A DNA stretch of 64,000 bases from Acanthaster planci (GCF_001949145.1 NW_019091362.1:9849664-9913663), one strand, 5' to 3'. Shown: positions 24,703-38,900, counted from the first letter of the stretch. The notes: a model not told the origin generated them from the sequence alone. Numbers and translations are program-made.

Positions 24703-27700
24703 TTACGAGGATGAGTTCTTAAAGGTCCTTCCACTTGTGACCAGATTTCCTCCCGTACCGACTTTCACATCTTCCGTCTCGGTGAGACTGGGCGGTGCTG
24801 GCGTGGTATTCCCCACCCCCGTCTCGTCGTCGGCGGCAGGTTTGAGTTTCATGCGGCCTAGATTCAACTCATCCAATGACACAGCAGCCGCAGGGAACGC
24901 CACCCACCGGCTGTTGCGTTTCATTATGGCTGTCTTGGAAGTCCGCTTCGAACGCCTGTCAACAGGACACAGATAATTGTAACAAATCCTGTGTGTGTAC
25001 AAGGTGCAAATTAATTCGAGAGAAAAACAGGCACTAGACTTGACAAGTTGAAATAGACAGTGGTGTTATTTGTCCGTCAGCTTTGCGGAAATTTACCAGC
25101 GTGTTTTTGTTAGACATTAAAATCACAGGTAGGGTGTCAATTTGTATTGACATATTTGGAAGGTTGATCAACCAGGAAACCAACATTCTGCGCTGATGCA
25201 GATCGTTCATACGTCGCTAATGAAACGCTGGATTTCCGAAACAACGCATCACCTTTTCATCAAGCGGTAACAGCACAGAACAGAAATCTGAATCGCGCTG
25301 TACTAATTACAAGGCGTCGCAGAGATCAACGAACGTAACTCTGCCAATTACTGCCTTGGAAAACATCGTGAAAAAGTTTCGAAACAGTATGGCAGTAGAT
25401 ATTTTACGTTTTCCAATTTGTTAGTAAATATACCGATATTCAATTCCAGATGTCAGTTACGTATTCTTATGCCATTATTTTATCTGAAAAATTTCTTTAT
25501 TTTCAGTTTACTTTTTCATTTTTGACTTCTTTATTATTATTTTTTGGAAATCCACTTCCACGTATAAAGTAATGGCTACCACATTGGTTTACTCACATGA
25601 TGTACAGGCAGCAAAAGATTATGCACAGAAGAATAAAAGTGGCCATGGCTACCCCGCCATAAAGCAGAATTCGGAAGGGTGTCTGGCACGTCGGACCTGC
25701 GTAAAATGGAATCAAATGGCATTAAACATTAACAGGGCCGGGTTCATGTGCCGTTTTTTTTCTCACTTGAGAGATGAAATTCAAGTAATGAAGTGCTTAT
25801 ATTAATCTAATTGAATTACAACGTAGAGTTAGGCTCGTAAAAAGGGATAGTGTGATCCAGTGAGTATAAGGCTCGTCTCTCATGAACAGACTGCCATGAG
25901 CTCGAATCTATTGGTGCTGGCTTGGGCACATCACTTCACCCACCTATGCCTCTCCCCAGCCATGAGTTAAAATGGGTATCGACACAAGGTTGGCGAGAAA
26001 CCTTTGGTGAAATGAAATGGACAGTCATCCCATCCAAAGGATACAAAAACACATAGCTTGTTTTTAGGGATTTTTTGGAGAGTGATGGAGATCTTAGACT
26101 ACGATTTTGTCAACAATACAAACCATTTCCAGTTACGGATCCAGAGGGTTGATGGGGGTTACCCCCCTCCCCCGTTCATTGTCACTTTGGGGGGGGGGCT
26201 ACGTCTAATGTTTAGAAGACCCCGTGAAGAACATAAGACATGGATTTTATTTTGCGCGTAGTGTTAAGGATAAAACAAAGAGACAAAATGGCTTCACCAA
26301 CAACGATAACTACCGGTCCTTGGCAGTAACACCCCCTCTCCATGCGACTAAAAATTTCCCAACCCTCAGAAACAATCCAGGATCAACACCTAATTTTACC
26401 CCTTTGACAGCTTTAAAGCCTGAAATTCGATGAACGTGACCAGGGATATGTTAAACCTCCAAAAACTTCCTCTTTCAACATGTGTTCCAAAGATAATGTT
26501 TATCTAAGCCTACGTGGCCAACACAAAACGACGGTCCATCGTTGAGAATGCTTTCGTTCAAGAAAGCCTACGTCCGCTAGCGGTCACGGCACAATATTGT
26601 CGGTGTTCAGTGCTCCTGAATTGAAATAGCCGGAACAGGAAAGGCAGGTGAGCAGGGACAGGGGAAGCGAGGGTGAGGGGGGGGTCTGACAAAATAAAAT
26701 GTTCTTATAAAAGTATAAAGTTCCCAGAAAATTACACCATGCTATAATAAAATGTTCATGTCTATTGCGCGGAGTTTTCTGCGACCTTTCACATGGGGCA
26801 CAACTGCCCCTTCTACACTCCCAAATCCACTGCTGGCCAGGGGAATCCACTGGAACAGGGGACTATGAAACTGCTCAGTAACTACACTGACAGTTTGCCT
26901 GGTAAAGTTTAACATTTAATCATCAGGTTTTGGACACAGTCTCCCCAAACTCCTATACTCTCCTAGAAATGTCCAAACAGTTGCCTTTCTTTCTTCTCAA
27001 AATCTGGCCTCTCCAAATGATTGCCTTAGAGCCCTAACTGCTATTCAGTGCATCGCTATACATCCACATGTTATGCATCACGGGGTGTCAGACTGCGGTG
27101 TCACTACGATAATTCCAGTAACCACCCCAATTTTCAGCGCATAACTGCGCCAAGATCAGATTCCGCTTAAATATTTCAGCACATGTATATACTAACAAGT
27201 TCAACATTAGGGATCGTCAAACATAACGATACTTTCGTGATGTTGGATATCACAGACTGTCGGTGTCTGCCATTGAGAGAGGCATTTGTCACAAACGAAC
27301 AAGCACTCATCTATGAGACGATCAGTTGGATTAGACTTTTGTACGCGTTTCCCTGTACGTCTTCTGTGTACTTTTGTGACGTGACCATGTACACTATGGG
27401 CCCATTTTGCCGCGCGTGCAAGGCCCCCGTGTCAAGGCGGGATTATCCCATTACGGCGACTGTGCCAAGTTATGTTGAACTGTTGGGGCATTAAATGTTG
27501 CTTACATTATAAGTATGCATTGTGGATAATTCATTCCGAAATATTTCTTCCTTGTCGCTTGAAATTACCTACCGAATGCCAACATGCGTCCGAAGTATGA
27601 CCCGGCATTAGGCCGTGTACAGTATACCAATCTGGTCTGATGCCCGACCTACTTATTGAATGCATTTTGGCACGGAATAGCCAGTTTTGAAACGATGAAG

Positions 27701-30700
27701 AAAGATCTTTGCCAAGTCAACCAAGACTGCAGAAATACAAATACACACTTATGGGTAACCCGATAAACCGTCGTGTTTAAGAGTTTTGATTGATAACTGC
27801 GCTTCCACATCTCGCTATATATTACTGGATTTGCCATTTGCGACAGAGCAGTATATTCTCAAAGTCGTATCACAGGAACATGACGTTTATTCTTTTTTTC
27901 AAAACCAATTCTGCGACGCCGATACGTACCGGTACGATTCGTACGCAAAGCCACACTGCAAAAACTGTGGTGATAATTTAACACCCTTCGTGTTATCAAA
28001 GTGCTACACCCAGTCTAGTGTAATCCTCTGATAATATCTACACCAATAGACACCCATTAAAAAATATTGTGCGGCCAAACCCAAACACTCTATTTTTATC
28101 GAAAGTGCGACTTTTACACTCGTATGCAAGCCTTTGACGTTGGCCCACTCCAATGAATTGCATAATTCATATGTAAATATGGGTTACATACAAGCCGTAC
28201 GTTCTCCAAATGAAATATGATTAGCTTCGATCCTTTTAATCCAGGCAAACGGAGTGTTCACTACATTCTTATACATGTCACTTAGTAAAGTGGTCAAATG
28301 CTACATAAAGTTTAAGAACACGAGCTTGCTCTTTTGCTCGAACATTGAAGCGGGTTTAATTAACAAAACAGAAAATGTTGTGAAAAGTAGGGCCCTTGAA
28401 ACAAGAGAGGGCGTTGATGAGTAAAATATCAAGTCAAACCGTATCGCAAAGCCCTTTTTCAGCTGAGAACTTTCCCATGTTATCAACTTCTGACAGTGAT
28501 AGGGTCAGTTATGTGGTTTTTTAACGAGGAACGTAATTAACCAGAAACAAAAATTTAGAATTAGAAAGCTCCCAAAATCTTTCTCGTCTTTGTCACAACA
28601 AAATGAACCAGGCTATTCTTATAGAACCGGATTTTGATTTCGATTTTAAGTTAACACTCATTTATGTGAATATTTAGAAAGAAAACTCACAGCGTGTGTC
28701 GACTCCCGGTTCCGTGGTTTGCTCTTTGGTAGTGGGCGTTATCGTGGAACGAAGTGTTGCAGCTAACCACGTTGAAAGGGTGTCGTTAATTGATGGTCCT
28801 GTCGATAGGTGTGTTTGGGTGGTCAATGGCGTGGAATCAATCCAGCTGGTGCGGACAAAGGTGGGCAACAACCCTGTCGATTCAGGCACATCCGTACCGA
28901 CACCTGGCTGGTCCGTGCCAGCCACTGTTGCTCGCCTTGTAGACGGCGAAGCGGATGACACCGAACTCTGGGTCGATTCCAAAGGTGTTGAGACGGTGGA
29001 TGTTAATGCTTCTTGCGTGGTTGGCATGCTCAAAGTAGGTGAAGTGATAGGTTGTTGACTTGAGGAATCTATTGATGCTCTAGTCGGTCTCGAAGTCACC
29101 TCGGCATCAGATACAGTTAAGCCCTCTACGGTTGCGAACGTGGGATTCTCACCATCTTCGGTGATTTCTTGGGTTGTTGGACGTCCACCGACTGTTTGTG
29201 GCGGAGTTGGGTAGAGTTTTGTGCCGGTAGGTTCAGGTGCATTGTGCGCCGTTGTCAATTCCAGAGATTGGACCGTTGCTGTACCTTCGTCAGCAATTCT
29301 GAGTGCGATCGCGAGATCTGGAATGGAATTGTACTGTTCGTAGTCACTGCTGTGCATGGAACCCTCCTCGTCATAGCTCAGAGAGGAGACCAGCTGGAAG
29401 TTTTCCTCGAGGTTGCAGCACACGTCCGGGCCAGCGGTTTCGCAGGGTGAGACCTCCGCGCCGAGATTGGCCGACAACGCGTACGCACCCTCGAAGCCGG
29501 TTCCATGAACCATCACCGATACTGCGAGAAGAACTCCCAATGGAGAGGTATGCTGAACGGAGATGACCGGGCTGGAATCGGCCGTCTGGACCCTTTTTAC
29601 CACGGTACAGAAGCCTGGCAACTCCGCGTACTCATACTGGTGATCAGGGACGATTTGGGAATTGTTCAGCATAATCCCCGCTATGTCCTTGCACATGGCA
29701 GTGACAGAGATGTGATGGTTGGCCCCCGGAGGTAGAGCAGGAGTCGAAAGCAGTGCACCAGGTCCGGTGACGAGATCGATGGGTTGAACGGTGAACATGG
29801 CAGGACCACCCATTCCCGGGTCTACACCTACACTTTTGTCAGCCTCCAACCCCTTGCTGAACTGCACAACGAGAATTGGCTTCGACGACGTTACGATTGC
29901 AACGCGGTCCGCCGAGGCATCCCACTCGAATGAATCTCCGGCCGAGGCGAGTACAACTCGGTCGCCGAAGCCTCGAATCATGGTCATGGGGCAGCCAGCG
30001 ACGACCACGCATCTGTACCCGGAACTCCTCCCGAGAAGGGGAGCGAGCGCGTGCACGGTCCCCCAAGCACCCACCGGCGGGAGATGCTCCACCACGTGAC
30101 CAGCTGAACCGAATTCAGCGGGGACGTTGGACGCTGACGACCCCGATACCACCGAGATCGGTCGCGTTGCGCTGACTCGTGAGCCGGTCAAATCGAGGGT
30201 GCTCTGAAACTGGGCGGTTTGCAAACGGTTTAGGGATAACTGCAATGTCTCCCTGCCGTAGGGTTCATCGTCAAACATCACGGGCGCCTTCAGATTGATG
30301 TCAACCACGGTGTCGTCCTCCGTGGCTGTAACGGTGAACTCGGACCACTCCCCTACGATTGGGGTGTATGACACCACGAAATAGTCTGTGCCCAGGGCGT
30401 CAGTGGACCGCACGAGAAAACCACCCGTAGACTCTCCACTATCTGACAACGCGAGCACGGTCACATTCCGACTGGCAGTCACCAGGACGGTGGTGTTTTG
30501 TAGTCCGGATCCCTTCGCCTGGGCTTCGGGAGGTAATTCGACCGTAATACCGACGTGCTGTGCCGGTATGGTAAGCTGCCGGCTCCAGTCCAAGTTAACG
30601 ACTCGCATGCTGACGTTTGTTGCCCCTGCTTCGGAGGCGGTAACGCTTAACGTCAGGTGCGGTCTGTAGTTGGGGGACGTACTGCTCGGCTCGTGAAAAT

Positions 30701-30732
30701 TAGTTGGGAAAGCGAAGATGAACTCATGTCCT
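24703..30732 (-). CDS. IgGFc-binding-domain transmembrane protein (N-terminus incomplete)
   Basis: Exons in transcript order: 28691-30732, 25597-25696, 24703-24955 (TAA at 24703-24705). Phases join exactly (T|GT, then AT|G). The large exon starts RGHEFIFAFPTNF and carries an IgGFc-binding N-terminal-type domain over about 440 residues, followed by a roughly 200-residue Ser/Thr/Pro-rich mucin-like stalk. The 100-bp exon encodes one hydrophobic helix (ILLYGGVAMATFILLCIIFC, then CLYI). The last exon gives an 83-residue tail beginning RSKRTSKTAIMKR. The protein would be single-pass type I, with the lectin-like/Fc-binding-like part outside. N-glycosylation sequons (for example NVSM, NTTV, NNSQ) fit an extracellular stalk. 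The tail has no Tyr, so no ITAM or ITIM. The ligand is unknown. Human FCGBP is secreted and has von Willebrand domains, which I do not see here. Confidence 0.8.
25597..25696 (-). other. Short transmembrane exon of the IgGFc-domain gene
   Basis: Bounded on the minus strand by acceptor TTTTACGCAG and donor GTGAGT. It enters in phase 1 and leaves in phase 2, exactly as the neighbouring exons require. It encodes PTCQTPFRILLYGGVAM and the rest of a hydrophobic segment of about 24 residues. Too short to stand out as a gene alone; the phase match and hydrophobicity are the evidence. Confidence 0.75.
26137..26200. repeat. GGATCCAGAGGG dispersed-repeat edge with C/G homopolymers
   Basis: ACGGATCCAGAGGGTTGATG is followed by CCCCCCTCCCCC and a G run near 26190. 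It resembles the edges at 5517, 20340 and 53935. Non-coding, in the intron after the TM exon side of the IgGFc-domain gene. Confidence 0.3.
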
Positions 30733-33700
30733 CTACCAGAATTCGATGAAAAAACAACTATAAAATGTGGAGGGAAACAGAAATAAAACAATTAGTTAGA
30801 TTTCATAACGATTTCATAAAGTGTGAAGCATTCACCGTGTAAAAAAAAAAACAGCAGCACGGAAAGGAAGATACTTCAGTTGACGTTATTTATATTAAAT
30901 CAAACAGGGGAAAAACCTGGGTGTCAAGACAGCGATTTCCAACCTTAAAGGCCAGTTCAAGAACGATCACAGTTTGTAAAACTGTGTCTTACTTCGAATT
31001 TAAAAGAGGTTTAAGATACTAGAAAAAAGAGAGTACGGAGGACAGTCTCTGTCACACGGCACTCTGTGTATGCGCCCGAATCATTACCGCCTGTTCATAT
31101 TCCCTGGGATCAGGTTTTAAAGGAAACATGCAGTGGATATTCAGCTCAATTTGGTTTCATGCATATTACACTGTGTTACAACACAAACAAGATCTAAATG
31201 CTCGTTTTTATTGGAAGTGAAAGGAAGGCATCAGATTCGTAATTTTTAGAAATACCTTCAGCAACGCATGCACGAGGGCGCCATTTTGATGTTGTCATAC
31301 AACACCTTGTCAAATGAGTATACAGAAATTAATCCTTCAACAATCATCCATCAAAACTGTTTTGAAGAAATATCGGTCACTGCAATTCTCCAAACAACTG
31401 TTTTAACGTAAAAAATAAATAAAGTGGAACCTACGCGTAGAAAGTGTTATTGTTATTGTACACAAAGCTACAGGGACGCTCACGTTCTGCCTTGAATGAC
31501 ATCACACTTTAGTTCATCAATATGAAAATCTTCATTTGCATAAAACCCATAGTGTTGAAATTTCTGCCTTTTACCGCTACAGGATGTGGAAAGTGATCAC
31601 AACACGTACATTAAGTTGAGCTGCATGTATTCAAGTCATATAACACTATTATATATGATTCCTTTGACGATGGCCGCTTGCAAATACAAGTTCCCCTTTA
31701 ATAACTGCTGCATTTTGAGGGGAGAATTTTTCATTTGGAAGAAAGGAAAACAAGTGTCTCTGTGCTGTGGACGGCAAAACAGAACCAGCTGTTTATCTGT
31801 GCCAGATTGCGAAGCGATGATTACAACCGTTTCATATATACTCACACGGTTGAAACGGAACCGGAATATTCTAATCAGCCATTGCATTATGTTGTTTTGA
31901 CATTTGATTTATCACGATAGGAAAAGGGAAGACGTAATTTTCTTGAGAATAGAGAACAATCGGATTAAACATAACTGAAAACAGACTGTACATTCTTGGT
32001 TGACAACCTCAAACCTAGCCTGCATCAACCCTGAAGAAATGATGAAACGTTTAACTCTCCTAAATATTTTTGAGGATGTCGATACCAATATTACCGACAG
32101 CACACTTACAATAACCTGCTCATGAGACATTTCCTCAAACGATTCATTTTCGATACAATGTGGAATTTGTTTACGTACATGTACATCGACTAATCGCGTG
32201 CAAAAACAACCCCGGAAAAAGACTGCTGCAGTCTGGTGCATACGTCACAATAGACCTAAAAACAACCAGGAAACGTTCATATTTCATAATGAGAACAAAG
32301 TCAGAACAAGTGAGGAAAATTCACATCACACAAAGAAACAGTGACAGCAACATTTGAAGACAATAAAAATATTCCTCGAAATCTCAATGGAAGTAAATTC
32401 ACAGATGATAACACCAGGAAATAATGCATTTGGGAGATTTTGCACAAAATAAAATAAGTCACAACGCAAGAAATATTTAATGATGGGTTTTTGTGTGGTG
32501 CATACGTTTGCTATTGTTACCAAGAGTACAATCCTGTATTTTCATAATGTGTGACTCATTTCGGGGCAATGTTTTCTGTCGTCCAGACTATTGCCAGAAA
32601 CCATCATCGGTCTGAGCTGTAATCTGATACGGCGGCAGAGGTCTAGCCCGCTCGTCGTTCAGGTGTATCAGTCATCAAGGAGTCTGGATCGTTAACAGAT
32701 TCCTTTTATCTTTGGGCCTGTTTGATTGCCACGGATCTGGATGATCCAACGTTGATTCACACGTCTACAACTCATAACTGTGTCTAAAATAATGACTCTT
32801 TGACATGATAATAATTGTCTCGTAGTTGTTCAGACAAGCTGGCTATTTCTTATGACACTGCCTGAAATAATTATTGTTGGGTACAGTCCACTAGGGGTTA
32901 TTACCATCACTACACAGATGGTTTTAGGTCGACGCAATTAAATGTGTGCAATAACTCTGTGGAGCAGGCAATATCAAGACAAGATTCTTGAACATGCCCA
33001 AGTGCCGTTTCTGGTCTGCACACGACACTTATTTTCTGATGCTTTATCTTCGTTCTGTTTATTGTTTGTCGAGTTGATTGGTGACCTCAAAGCGAGCACA
33101 GCGATCCGCCGAAACAACTCCTTTAAATCGGCTCCTGATCTTTCCGGGGGTCGTGTACACATGTCACTTCCGATTGTTGACGGTGATAATCAAGCACAGA
33201 ATAAGGATACATGTATGTGCATGATCATTGCTGGCATTACTTTGTGTAGCCTACGGGTTCGAGTTTCAGAAAGGATTGTCGTAATTTAACATTTGAATCT
33301 CTGAGCTGAAACCAATTGTGATATCTCTGTCTGTGGATCGTGTAAGCCTTTGGATACAGAAGCAGACCACTTCCACGTGACAGAAGCTGAAAGTGCACTG
33401 TGCCTAAACATCCTGCCCGGTATGTTTTTGTTTATTCAATAATGTTTCACTTTGTTCCGCACGCTTGGTAGTGACTGTTTTTCTCGAGCGTCATCATCTG
33501 GGGTTTATACAGGTTGGTTTCGTTTTCCAGGGCCGGAATGCACGTTTTTCATTTACATTAACAGATGAAACAATTAGAGGGAGTCGCATGCACTTTTTAC
33601 ACTGTATTTGTTTTTTGGAAAGTCATCACCACCGTCTTCGTCACTTCTCCCCCCCCCCGCAAAAAAAAAATTCCTTGGTTTCAAAACTCAGGAAATGGCT

Positions 33701-34160
33701 TCCTCTTCTCCCTTTCAACTGAACCCATACCTGCCACTTTCCCCATAGAATGAATAAAATTCACGAAACGGGCCCTCATTTACGACCCCCCCCCCCGAAA
33801 CCCCCCAAACTTTTCATCACAAATTTGCTGAAAGAACTAATATATAAAAAGAAAATAATTATCATTATCACTGTTTTCTGCAGGCTTTAAACTCAAATCT
33901 GATAGAAACGGAATGACACGTTGACGCTGTTTACTTGTGAAAGTTCAAATTTAATGTATACATGCTCAATCCACGAAGTCAAGCGTAAAATGTGTGATTA
34001 ATCACTAACATAATATTCATAGTGTGGCCTTTTCACAACACTAGTAATTTTCCGCCAATCCAATCCAACTTCAGCTTTTCTTGATTAAAAGCACATAGGA
34101 ACACGAAACACTGTACCACAAGCCTAGGGCAATGAATTAAGTGCCATTTATGGAACTCAC

Positions 34161-34251
34161 CATTTATCAAGCTGAAAGCTAAGATAGAAACGGTGAAAAT
34201 CACACCGACGTGTGAAACTGGATTTGGGCACCTGAAGAGAGGATAAACCAT
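34161..34251 (-). CDS. Possible signal-peptide first exon of the IgGFc-domain gene
   Basis: On the minus strand an ATG in a good context (ACC before it, G after) opens MVYPLFRCPNPVSHVG, followed by a hydrophobic stretch VIFTVSILAFSLIN and a GTGAGT donor in phase 1. The size and composition fit a signal peptide exon. The large IgGFc exon can accept phase 1 only if the second of two overlapping acceptors (AGAG) is used. Otherwise an extra exon, not found, is needed. The assignment is therefore tentative. Confidence 0.35.
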
Positions 34252-35798
34252 GGTTGCAAAAGTTGGTAGAGCGCCTACATCGAGAGAGACCTGTTACTGA
34301 AGACTGGAAGTGTGGACGTGTCACACGGCACCGTCTCAATGAACCGGCAGAGTCGGCTAGGCTTCCACTGCACGCGCGCTGTATCCTGATGCCACCTCGG
34401 CCACTTGCTTCTGGGACCAATACACGTTCGATCCACCTCGTTACGTACTGCGCCTCCGATTTTGGAGCACCCGGACGTCGCTGACGTACAGACCAGCAAA
34501 TCGCAAACCTTGCGGGAGCCAGACTATATAGGAGGTGGGAGAAGAGCAGGAGGCAGGTAAGACGAGAGGAATCGATAGCGATGACGAGGAGGAACAATCA
34601 CAGGCTGATCCGCCGGAGGAATAACCGATTATGTCCAAATGCCACTCGATCAGCCTAATTGCAGGCAGACGCTATTTCCACACCATGGTACAGTCCAAAT
34701 GCGAAGGAAATGACGATCAGGTTTCACCATCCAGAATCCGGAGCATCGCTGTTTTATTTCAAAGTGTATGTAGCTATTTGCCATGAGCCAAACCCGATAG
34801 GCCTACATCGATACTCAGCTGCTGAATATGGTTGGCTGGTTGAGAGACAGAGAGAAAGAATACACGCGCTGTGTGGATCTTCATAAATACACACGAGGAA
34901 ACTTAATGGATTTTGCAGATTTCATACACTTAATGACAAACTGTGTTGACTTCCAGTGGGCCTAGGTGTCTTAATTTTGTTAAGTGGCGCACGTTATCGT
35001 AGATGCACCGTGCGTCGCGTGCACGCGCAGACTACACGTGCACGTGGTCTGGCGCCAAACTGGTGTACGTGTATCATTAGTCCACGGTCAAATCGTAATT
35101 TATTTATATCGTCCAATGTGAACCCCCAATCCCAGGGTACTCTCGACCAGATTTGGCGCTCTTCCAGCCACTTGAATTTAGGACTGTCCAAATTCAACTC
35201 CAGCACGCGTTTATTCACGGGCCGATCAGGGATCAACGAGGAACGCATTTGCACTCATGTCGTTGTTGTAATCTGACCAAATCGGTTTTCAAGGTGGCTC
35301 ATCAGGATCCAACGCGTGATAGTTTATATGAAGCCCTTTTCTTTTACTGTTTTCCTATACCCGCCATCGGGCTTGGCGGAAGGACGTTCGTTGCGCTCAG
35401 CAAACGCAAATAACACGACCTATTATGAACTATCAATATGAGTGTGAGGGTCACGTGCGCTGCGTATTAGTTCCTGCATTTGCCAGATGGAGGAAAATTA
35501 GGACAAAAGTAGACAGAGGTCATGAACGGTGAACACGGCTGGACTGACACCGGTAAAAAAAAAAACTCTCGGCAAGTAGGGAAGTGAGTTGGGTGCACAA
35601 ATCGACCAGATCAACAGCTTAAAGATGCATTAATTGAACACTCAGGCATAACCTGTGAGACTACATGTAATAACCCCTTAATTGGGTCTAAAACAGATGT
35701 TTTGGAGAAACTTGGGGGCGGTCGTTGAAAATCACCCACGACCCACCACACGTGACATGTATTTGCGGGAGTGGAGTCGATAATTTACAAATCTAAAA

Positions 35799-35972
35799 TC
35801 ACGGTACATCGGGGCAGATGAGCTGGGGTGCGTTCCATCCACCGTTACTTCCAACGGTCGTAAGGATTTTCAGGTTTGATAGGCACGCAACGTTTTGCCA
35901 ACGCTGATGGCAGAAGCCTTGCGCGAGTGGGACGCAACCATTGCTACCCTTTGCATGATGTGGCACAGAAAT
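35799..35972 (-). other. Weak candidate terminal exon, Cys-containing
   Basis: After an AACATCAG acceptor the minus strand stays open for 57 codons: ISVPHHAKGSNGCVPLAQ, then GFCHQRWQNVACLSNL and onward to a TGA. Four Cys and balanced codon use make it look slightly protein-like, but I recognise no family and found no partner exon. It may be chance. Confidence 0.15.
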
Positions 35973-38900
35973 CTGATGTTCAAATGTAGGTATCGGAAAT
36001 GTTAACAGCATTCAAAGACACTCAAAATTTAATGTAAATGAGGGTTTTTCAGAAATTGTCGATCGGGTGCCTAGTAGTGGATGTCATAATGATGCATGGT
36101 AAATACCTCCTGGGGATATGGTATATTTTAGCGGTCACCACCGAGTGTTGGTTCGGTTGGTGCTTTCAGTAATACATCATCATTTTTAGTTCCTTCCCTA
36201 CTGATATTTCCACAGGGATTGACTAATCAACGACCAATTCTTGGTCATGACCGCCAGTGTACACACCCCATACTAAACATGCAGCAAAGATATCCCGTCA
36301 GTGGTGGCTTGCGTGTGGCCTATACATGATATTCATTTCCAGATCTGATTCATTCCAAGAACGTTTCGCGAAATACAGAGTTCACGCTGGTTCACAAGAG
36401 TTGAAGCTGCATCTGTCACGTCGGCAATCTCAACAGGAAAAAGGCAAACCAGCACTGTTTCAGCAATTGAGCGAAACATTATCTACTGTACGCTTGAAGC
36501 ATTATATAAGGCCGTGGTTTTGCAGGATACCCTGAGAGTCACTTAATATGACAAAAGGTTGACGAGGTTTAAGCGAACGTCACGTTTTTTCAAGGAACTG
36601 ATTAAACAGAAATCGCTGACAAATACCTGTATATAACACAACTTAAAAGCGCAATTTCCCGTGCCAAATTCGAACGAATCAGAAAACATGATAGCAGCAT
36701 TATATACATACTACAAAATTCACTGTGGGTAATGCAAACCATTGATTGGAGAGCAATACCGGTAGTGTTAAAAAGGTAACAGTGATCGAGTGATTAAAAC
36801 AAGCCGAATGAATAGGTGCCCATTAGGGTTGGTAACAACCGACAGGTTGCAGTAATGCTACTGTAATGACCAAACTTAAATGATGCCTTCAGCGGGAGCG
36901 GGGTAATAACAAGAAAACTCCGTTATTCTGGTGACGTTTCGCAGATTTTTCCCATCAGAAAATTTGAAATACTTGCAGTCCTTGTGGGTTCCCCCAGTGA
37001 AATGCGCTCCATCCTGACGTCGAGAGAGCTCCGACATAGTCCAAGCTTTTCAGACCTACTGCAAGATTGCAGCATTTTAAGGGAAGAGCATGAGACTTCA
37101 TTTCCGTCAGCAGCCTCACCTGGGCGATTTTCGCGGTAGCTGATCCAGATCTACCACGCTGCCACTCTTCTTCCCAAACAATTATTTTAGAAGGAAAAAT
37201 AAAACCCACAGAACAAAACATTGTACCTGAACGAGCCACTATCAAGATGCTTTACGGGTTTGTACGTAACGCGTACGGCAAAAGTATAAGTGGAAAGACA
37301 AACGTGGAAAGACTTAGGCCCCTCCAAAAATTGCCTCGCCCCCCAAAAAGTGCAAAAATGAAAAAGAAAAAAGGCTAAACAAATTTGATTCGCAGTAAAA
37401 TTAGAAAAGTAAAAGGTGACGTCACGTGCGGAGGGTCTAGCCCCCCCCCCCCGGCTCTAGAACCACGCCTGTCTTGAATGCAATTTTTATAATGTGGCGA
37501 GCTCAAAGGCCGTGTGGTCCTTAGTTAAACTTGCTGACACAGAACACAAACGTGTGAAAGACAAACATACATCAGAAAATTGTTTTTGAGAAAAATCTAC
37601 GTTTATTAAAGCTCAATTTCGATATGCCACTGAATAATCTTGCTACTGTCACCTCGCTATCAGTTTTGAAAATGAACGCTGTCGCTAGTGAAGTTGACAA
37701 GGAAAAGGTCACGAACATTTTTAAGGAATGCACTTTCCCATCACGAACACACCAAAGGAGGAAATGGTGAATACTTTCAACCTAATTCGTTGAGTCAATA
37801 ATTCGATTATAGCCGTGACCGAAAACACCAGTGCTTGAACTATTTCACGTGATCGACTCTACCTCTGTCATACAGGATGTTTCGAAATGAAGGAAATTCC
37901 GTGCTGTCTTCACAGTTAATGCTGGCTTGTCGCCAATGGAACGTTACGCAGAAGAAAGTTTGAGATGCAATGATATGCAGCAACTTTTCATCTGAATTTA
38001 TAATTCAAGGAGACGATACAAGGTGGGTCCGCAAAAGAAATCCCAAACATTCCTAGAATTAACTCCTTCATTCACTGACATACGTCTCGAAAGAACTTTT
38101 CTGTAATTGTACCAGGAGTCATTTTATACGAAAAACAATCCTGTATGTCATCACATGTAAAAATATCATTTTCAGTGACAAATATTACAAGAGCAGTGGC
38201 GTACCGGGGGCTGGGATGGCAAGCAAGGTAACTGCTAGCGTGGGAACTCTAGCACCTTTCCCCCGAGAAGAACCATATTATACAAGAATGTATTTTGTGA
38301 TTGTTGGTGTGTTTACCCAAACTTGCATTATTAAATAAATATAGAAATCTTGTAAAGTCATTTCATGTGTGTGAACTTTAATTCAGAATGACACGTGAAT
38401 CATTGAGAGAGATTGGCTCTACAGAGTTACAAGTGTAAGTTACATTGATTGAAGTTTAGTTTGGAAAAGTACTGATCACACCAACGGTTGAAATTCAGTC
38501 AGTCTTAAGTCAAATCGAAAGTGATACATGTGTACGTGTACTGTGAAGCAAGTATTAAAGGGCTGTGATGTGCACAGCCCAGTCATAAAGGATTGGCTTG
38601 ATCGGGGTCCGAGTACACGTGATCGAGTAGACGTGATGTGAACAGTGACGGAATGACTCGTAGTTGACTTGTTTAGGAGCTACTATGTGTTAACAGTCAT
38701 GCGGATCTGGTGCCGACTATAGGGCTGGGAAGAGCCCGGTATGCGCGCCATAGCAAGGGGTAACCATGTTTTACCCAATCTGGGGTGATGAATCAACAAG
38801 AGAGGCGTTTTCATTGTGTGGTTTACAGGTTCCTCAATATTTCAGAACCAGGGCGTTCCATCGGTCACTTTTTTGTTTGATTTCCTCGATTGCTGTACAG

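Noticed and set aside
27183-27494. 103-codon plus-strand frame with several Cys
   Set aside because: No plausible splice sites in phase and no recognised fold; it lies in an intron of the IgGFc-domain gene.
28696-30669. Several plus-strand frames of 75-120 codons
   Set aside because: All lie antisense to the IgGFc-domain exon and reflect its codon composition.
34261-34278. tRNA-like D-arm sequence (GTTGGTAGAGCGCC)
   Set aside because: No anticodon arm, T arm or acceptor stem of tRNA form could be drawn around it.
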